Of a stretch of 64,000 nt of DNA, positions 60,814 to 64,000 are shown one piece after another. The notes under the pieces are model-generated. The model ran no database searches, was not told the origin of the DNA, and was given only the letters and a program-made list of their open reading frames with translations. Location of the stretch: positions 124,001-188,000 of the forward strand of contig QPMI01000526.1 in NCBI GenBank assembly GCA_004431415.1, in the 5' to 3' direction. The stretch comes from Cyanophora paradoxa (taxonomy: Eukaryota; Glaucocystophyceae; Cyanophorales; Cyanophoraceae). A program made the translations under genes and the position numbers. Numbering within the stretch: position 1 is the stretch's first letter; the number at the start of each line of letters is the position of its first letter.

Positions 60814-62926
60814 CTACGCCGCCACGCGGGCGCGCTTGTCGCCGCCCGCCAGAATTTCCAAGTCCCTCAGATCCCGCTCAAGCACCGCCTGCACGTACCC
60901 CCCGTCAAAGAAGAAGGGGAGGAGGGCGGGCAGGGTGGAGGGCTTCCAAGCACCATGAGCTTCTTGATGCCAGTCTGCTGTCCCTCGAGGACCTTGTAGA
61001 TGCGCTGGAGGTTCTGGTCGTCGATGGAGTCGCCTGCGCCCGAGGCGGGGCCCCCGTCCGCAAGCATATGCGCCGAGGCCGAGGACTGCAGCCGCTGTAT
61101 CCGGCCCTTGAACTCGCCCGGCTTCTCCAGCTCCTTGTGGATCTGGAGGGGTACGAGTGAGTTCTTCAGGGCCCGCGGGGGGTACGGGAAACGAGCCGGC
61201 CGGGCCGACCTGGTCGAGCTTGGACCAGAACTGCTCCTCCTCGGCGAGGAGGGGTACGCCCGCCGCCTTGACCGTCTCAACGAGCCGCATGACCTGGGGC
61301 GGGGCCGGCTCGCGCCCGGGAGTACGGAAGGCGGGCGGGGGGGTACGCGAACCGAGAGGAGCCGGTGGGCCAGGTGGGAGTGCCGGTCGCGGCACTCGGC
61401 GACGCGGGCGGCGACCTCCAGCTCCTGCTTCTGGCGCATCGCGCGGAGCTTCTCCTCCATCTCCTGCGGGGCGGCGGGTCAGCGGAACGGGAGGGAGCCG
61501 GGGGGGAAGAGGGCGGAGGAAAAGGCGGACCGTGATACGGGTACGGTGAATCGCGACCATCTTGTCCTGCTCCTGTACCCGCAGCCTTAGGTCCTGGAAG
61601 CCCGTCGCCTGCACGGGGTACAGCCTGCGAGCGGGTCCGAGTCGGCGGGGGGAAAGGCAGAGAGGTAGGCGGGGTACGGGCGCACGTGGAGGGGTCCGGG
61701 TTGTTCTTGACGGCGTGAAGCCAGAGTGACTCCTGAAAGTTCTGCGGACGCTGCGGGGTATGGTGGTAAGTCCGGGGGTACGTATGGGAGGGAGCGAGGT
61801 ACGCGGATCCGCGGACCTGCTGGTACCGGGCCGCCTCCTTCGGATCGTCCAGGACGTTGTATAGCACGGTCTGCGGCGCGGGTTCGAATCCGCGGAGGAT
61901 AGGATTTGCAGGGGTACGTACGCGGAAGCGGCAGCTGGGGTTGGCGGGGTCGGGATTGTAGGCGGCGATGAGGGATTCCCACGGGGGCGGCGGCTGCGCG
62001 GGCGCGGCGGCTGTGGGGGCGACTGTGCGGGAGTGAGGCGCGGCGGATGCGAGAGTGAGAGAGGGTTACAAGCGCACGGGAGAAGGGCTTTGCGCCTCCG
62101 AAGAGGCCGCCGGTGGTGGAGGTGGAAGGGGTAGAGAAGGAGAAAGTGGATGTGCCGGCGGCGGGCGCGCTGGTCCCGAACAGGCCGGTACCCGTCGACG
62201 ATGGCTGCGTGCTCGCACCGAACAGACCTGCGCGGGCCGCGTGAGGCGATGCGGCGCGGGCGGCTCGCCCGGCGGCGCGCACCGCCGGTTGTGGACGTGC
62301 CGGCGGCGGGCGTTGAGGAGAAGCTGAAACTGCTGGGCGCCGCCGCTGTGGAGGTGGCCGTGGTCCCGAAGTTGAATCCCGTGCTTGTCCCAGCTGCGGG
62401 CGCCGTGCCGAACGCCGAAGTTGTGCTCGCGCCGAAGGGCTGCAGGGACAGCGAGCACGGGGCGGGCGTCAGAATGAGCGGCGCGCGTGGAAACCCTGCC
62501 AGCAGGCGCTAGGATTCGCTCTCCCGCGCCGAGGCCGCACCGTGCTGGTCGCGGGGGCGCCGAATGGCGAAGCAGTCGCGCCGGTTGCCCCCGGAGTCGA
62601 CGCGGGCTGTGCGCTCGTCCCGAAGTCTGACAGGCGTGTGAGCACGGCAGGGACAAACGGGAAAGCGCTCAGCTAGAGCGGCTCAAACGATCCCGCGACG
62701 CACTGAAGCTGGAGGTAGGCGCGGGAGTCCCAAAGGCCGATGGCTGTGTCGCGGTGGTCGCACCGCCGAAGCTGAAGGATGGCGTGGAGGTTTGGGTCGT
62801 CCCGAACGCCGGCGCGGAGCTGGAGGTGCCGAACGCCGGGGCGGCTGCTGCTGGCGTTGAAGAGGACCCGAAGCTAAATGAAGGCGTCCCGCCCGCCGCG
62901 GGCGTCGTCCCGAAGCTGAACGACAT
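60814..62926 (-). CDS. NUP54: nucleoporin NUP54
   Basis: NUP54 is an FG nucleoporin of the central-channel NUP62 complex. ATG at 62,926 starts an FG domain (MSFSFGTTPAAGGTPSFSFG; repeats GLFG, AFGT, FSFG to about 62,060). The conserved part follows: PWESLIAAYNPDPANPSCRF (about 61,980), TVLYNVLDDPKEAARYQQ (61,860), FQESLWLHAVKNNPDPST (61,740), YPVQATGFQDLRLRVQEQDK (61,610), EMEEKLRAMRQKQELEVAAR (61,460), VMRLVETVKAAGVPLLAEEE (61,290), HKELEKPGEFKGRIQRLQSS (61,130), and YVQAVLERDLRDLEIL near the stop at 60,814. The order and coiled-coil layout match NUP54. Introns start GTACCC or GTGCGC and end CGCAG. It is head to head with the second GRF/HARP helicase gene (160 bp between start codons). Confidence 0.9.
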
Positions 62927-63086
62927 GGCGCACTTTCCGGGGTACGCGTCGGCCCACCCAGTCTACCCCCCAGCCGAGCTCGCGGCTCGCCGCGGCGCGC
63001 AGCTTGGGCCGCAGCGCCGGCGCGCTGCTGTGCTCCCCTCTCGCGCACGAGAGCGCTGGCTCCTCGCGACGAAACCTTCGCAGCGA

Positions 63087-64000
63087 ATGTCGAGCGCTCG
63101 CCTGCCGCCCTCTCTTCCCTGCCCCTCTTGCCAGGCAATTTGTCCGTTGTTGAAGGTCAAAAAGCTGAACCAGAATCAGTGCGAAGCCCGTCGCAGCGGC
63201 CCATTTGTTAACCATCTCCGACTTGGCGCCGTGCGCAGCGGCCGCCTTTTTTACAGTTGCTTCAGAGGCAAGTGCAAGGAGTACAAGTGGGCTGACGAGC
63301 CCCCCTTCCAAACTTGGGTGCATTCGTTTCCTGCAATTGATCGATCGTAACTTTCCGTTGGGGGAGCGCTCGCACACCGTTTAAAGCGCGGCAGGTGAGT
63401 TCGCGCAAGTCAGGAGCATCATTTGGAGGCGCTGCGGCGTTCCAAGGCAGCTCTTCTGGGACGCCCTGCGGTTCCTCTGCTGGGGCGCGCAGCTCTGCTG
63501 CAGCTGGGGCGCCCCGCAGTAGCAGCGAAGCAAGCGGAGCAGCGCGCTCCTCAACCGATTTGGCTCTTCAGATCGCGTTCCAGGCCCGCGCGTCCCGCCT
63601 GCACGCGCTTTCTCCAGCCGACAACGCCGCTGCGCAGATGCTCGCCCCAGACCGCTTCGCCGCCAGCTCGAACATCTATCACGAAGCAACAAAGCGCACG
63701 TTCGAATCCAAGGAGCATCACGGAGTGTTCGGTGCCCGCGCCGTCCCGCCGCCCGCGTCCCGCGCCCGATGCCAAGCGATCGGCCAGCGCAGATTCCCAG
63801 AAGGAGATCTGGACGTACAAATACTCGAGCAGCTACAACGCCCTCGTCGAGGCCTGCCGCCGCATCCCCGGCGCGGAGATTCACTTGATACCCCCCGAGG
63901 TCTTCAAGCAATTCCAGGCGCGTGCGCTTCGGATTCAACTGCAGCTCTAGATCTTGCTTTTCCTTATAGTTCTTGAAAATTGATCCCTCTCCTGGGCGCC
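63087..64000 (+). CDS. second GRF/HARP helicase gene (5' part, cut by window end)
   Basis: ATG at 63,087 gives a GRF-type zinc finger: CPSCQAICPLLKVKK, then RLFYSCFRGKCKEYKWADEP (63,244-63,303). A Ser/Ala-rich exon ending AFQARASRLHALSPADNAAA (about 63,565-63,630) follows, then DRFAASSNIYHEATKRTF and, after a 70-nt intron, SQKEIWTYKYSSSYNALVEA and IHLIPPEVFKQF (63,800-63,920). The whole segment is paralogous to 10.2-11.1 kb of the minus-strand helicase, including the intron position after the IYHE exon. Translation runs straight through between the two halves of the zinc finger without a stop. The motor domain, if present, lies beyond the window. It may be an active paralogue or a truncated copy. 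Confidence 0.75.

Overview
The window is nuclear DNA from a very GC-rich, intron-rich unicellular eukaryote. The evidence is dozens of short introns, clear orthologues of eukaryote-only proteins (DDX41, THOC5, MED22, NUP54), and a CRY-DASH cryptochrome. Introns carry C-rich tracts before a CGCAG acceptor, GTRCSC-type donors and many GC-AG donors. A GC-rich alga such as a haptophyte or pelagophyte would fit, but the sequence does not prove the lineage.

Layout. 1-2 kb: no recognised gene, plus a cluster of short palindromes. 2.16-11.12 kb (-): a SMARCAL1/ZRANB3-like SNF2 helicase with an N-terminal GRF zinc finger and HARP-like region. 11.2-11.75 kb (+): an unrecognised gene. 12.5-17.3 kb (-): an ARM-repeat protein with a Pro/Gly/Tyr repeat tail. 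17.95-21.65 kb (+): CRY-DASH. 22.5-35.9 kb: a less GC-rich accessory island (below). 36.6-38.8 kb (-): a poorly resolved gene, possibly RRM-like, with low-complexity tracts and a minisatellite. 39.95-45.39 kb (-): DDX41. 45.5-46.0 kb (+): a small three-exon gene. 46-49 kb and 51.2-52.7 kb: repeat-dominated DNA. 49.2-51.1 kb (-): a secreted beta-propeller protein. 53.05-54.86 kb (-): an F-box/LRR-like protein. 55.7-59.9 kb (-): THOC5. 60.0-60.7 kb (+): MED22. 60.8-62.9 kb (-): NUP54. 63.09 kb to the window end (+): the start of a second GRF/HARP helicase, paralogous to the one at 2-11 kb.

The accessory island is the most interesting part. It holds two PARP-fold ADP-ribosyltransferases (24.87-26.39 kb + and 26.87-28.67 kb -). 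Both carry the same pair of N-terminal Cys-rich motifs. It also holds two NADAR-domain proteins (22.51-23.30 kb - and the C-terminus of a multi-module protein at 29.5-33.3 kb +). NADAR enzymes remove ADP-ribose from guanine, so writers and a plausible eraser sit side by side. The larger NADAR protein also carries several modules resembling starch-binding CBM20 domains. Two coiled-coil genes in the island are built from tandemly duplicated exons.

A second theme is intron birth and growth. Introns in several genes contain echoes of their own exon-donor junction. One intron start is homologous to coding sequence in a sister exon. A 39-bp intron start is shared by DDX41 and an unrelated locus 3.7 kb away.

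Several genes are paired head to head with less than 200 bp between start codons: the helicase and the 11.2-kb gene, DDX41 and the 45.5-kb gene, THOC5 and MED22, and NUP54 and the second helicase. Compact bidirectional promoters are therefore likely. All exon boundaries were read by eye from homology and splice signals and are provisional.
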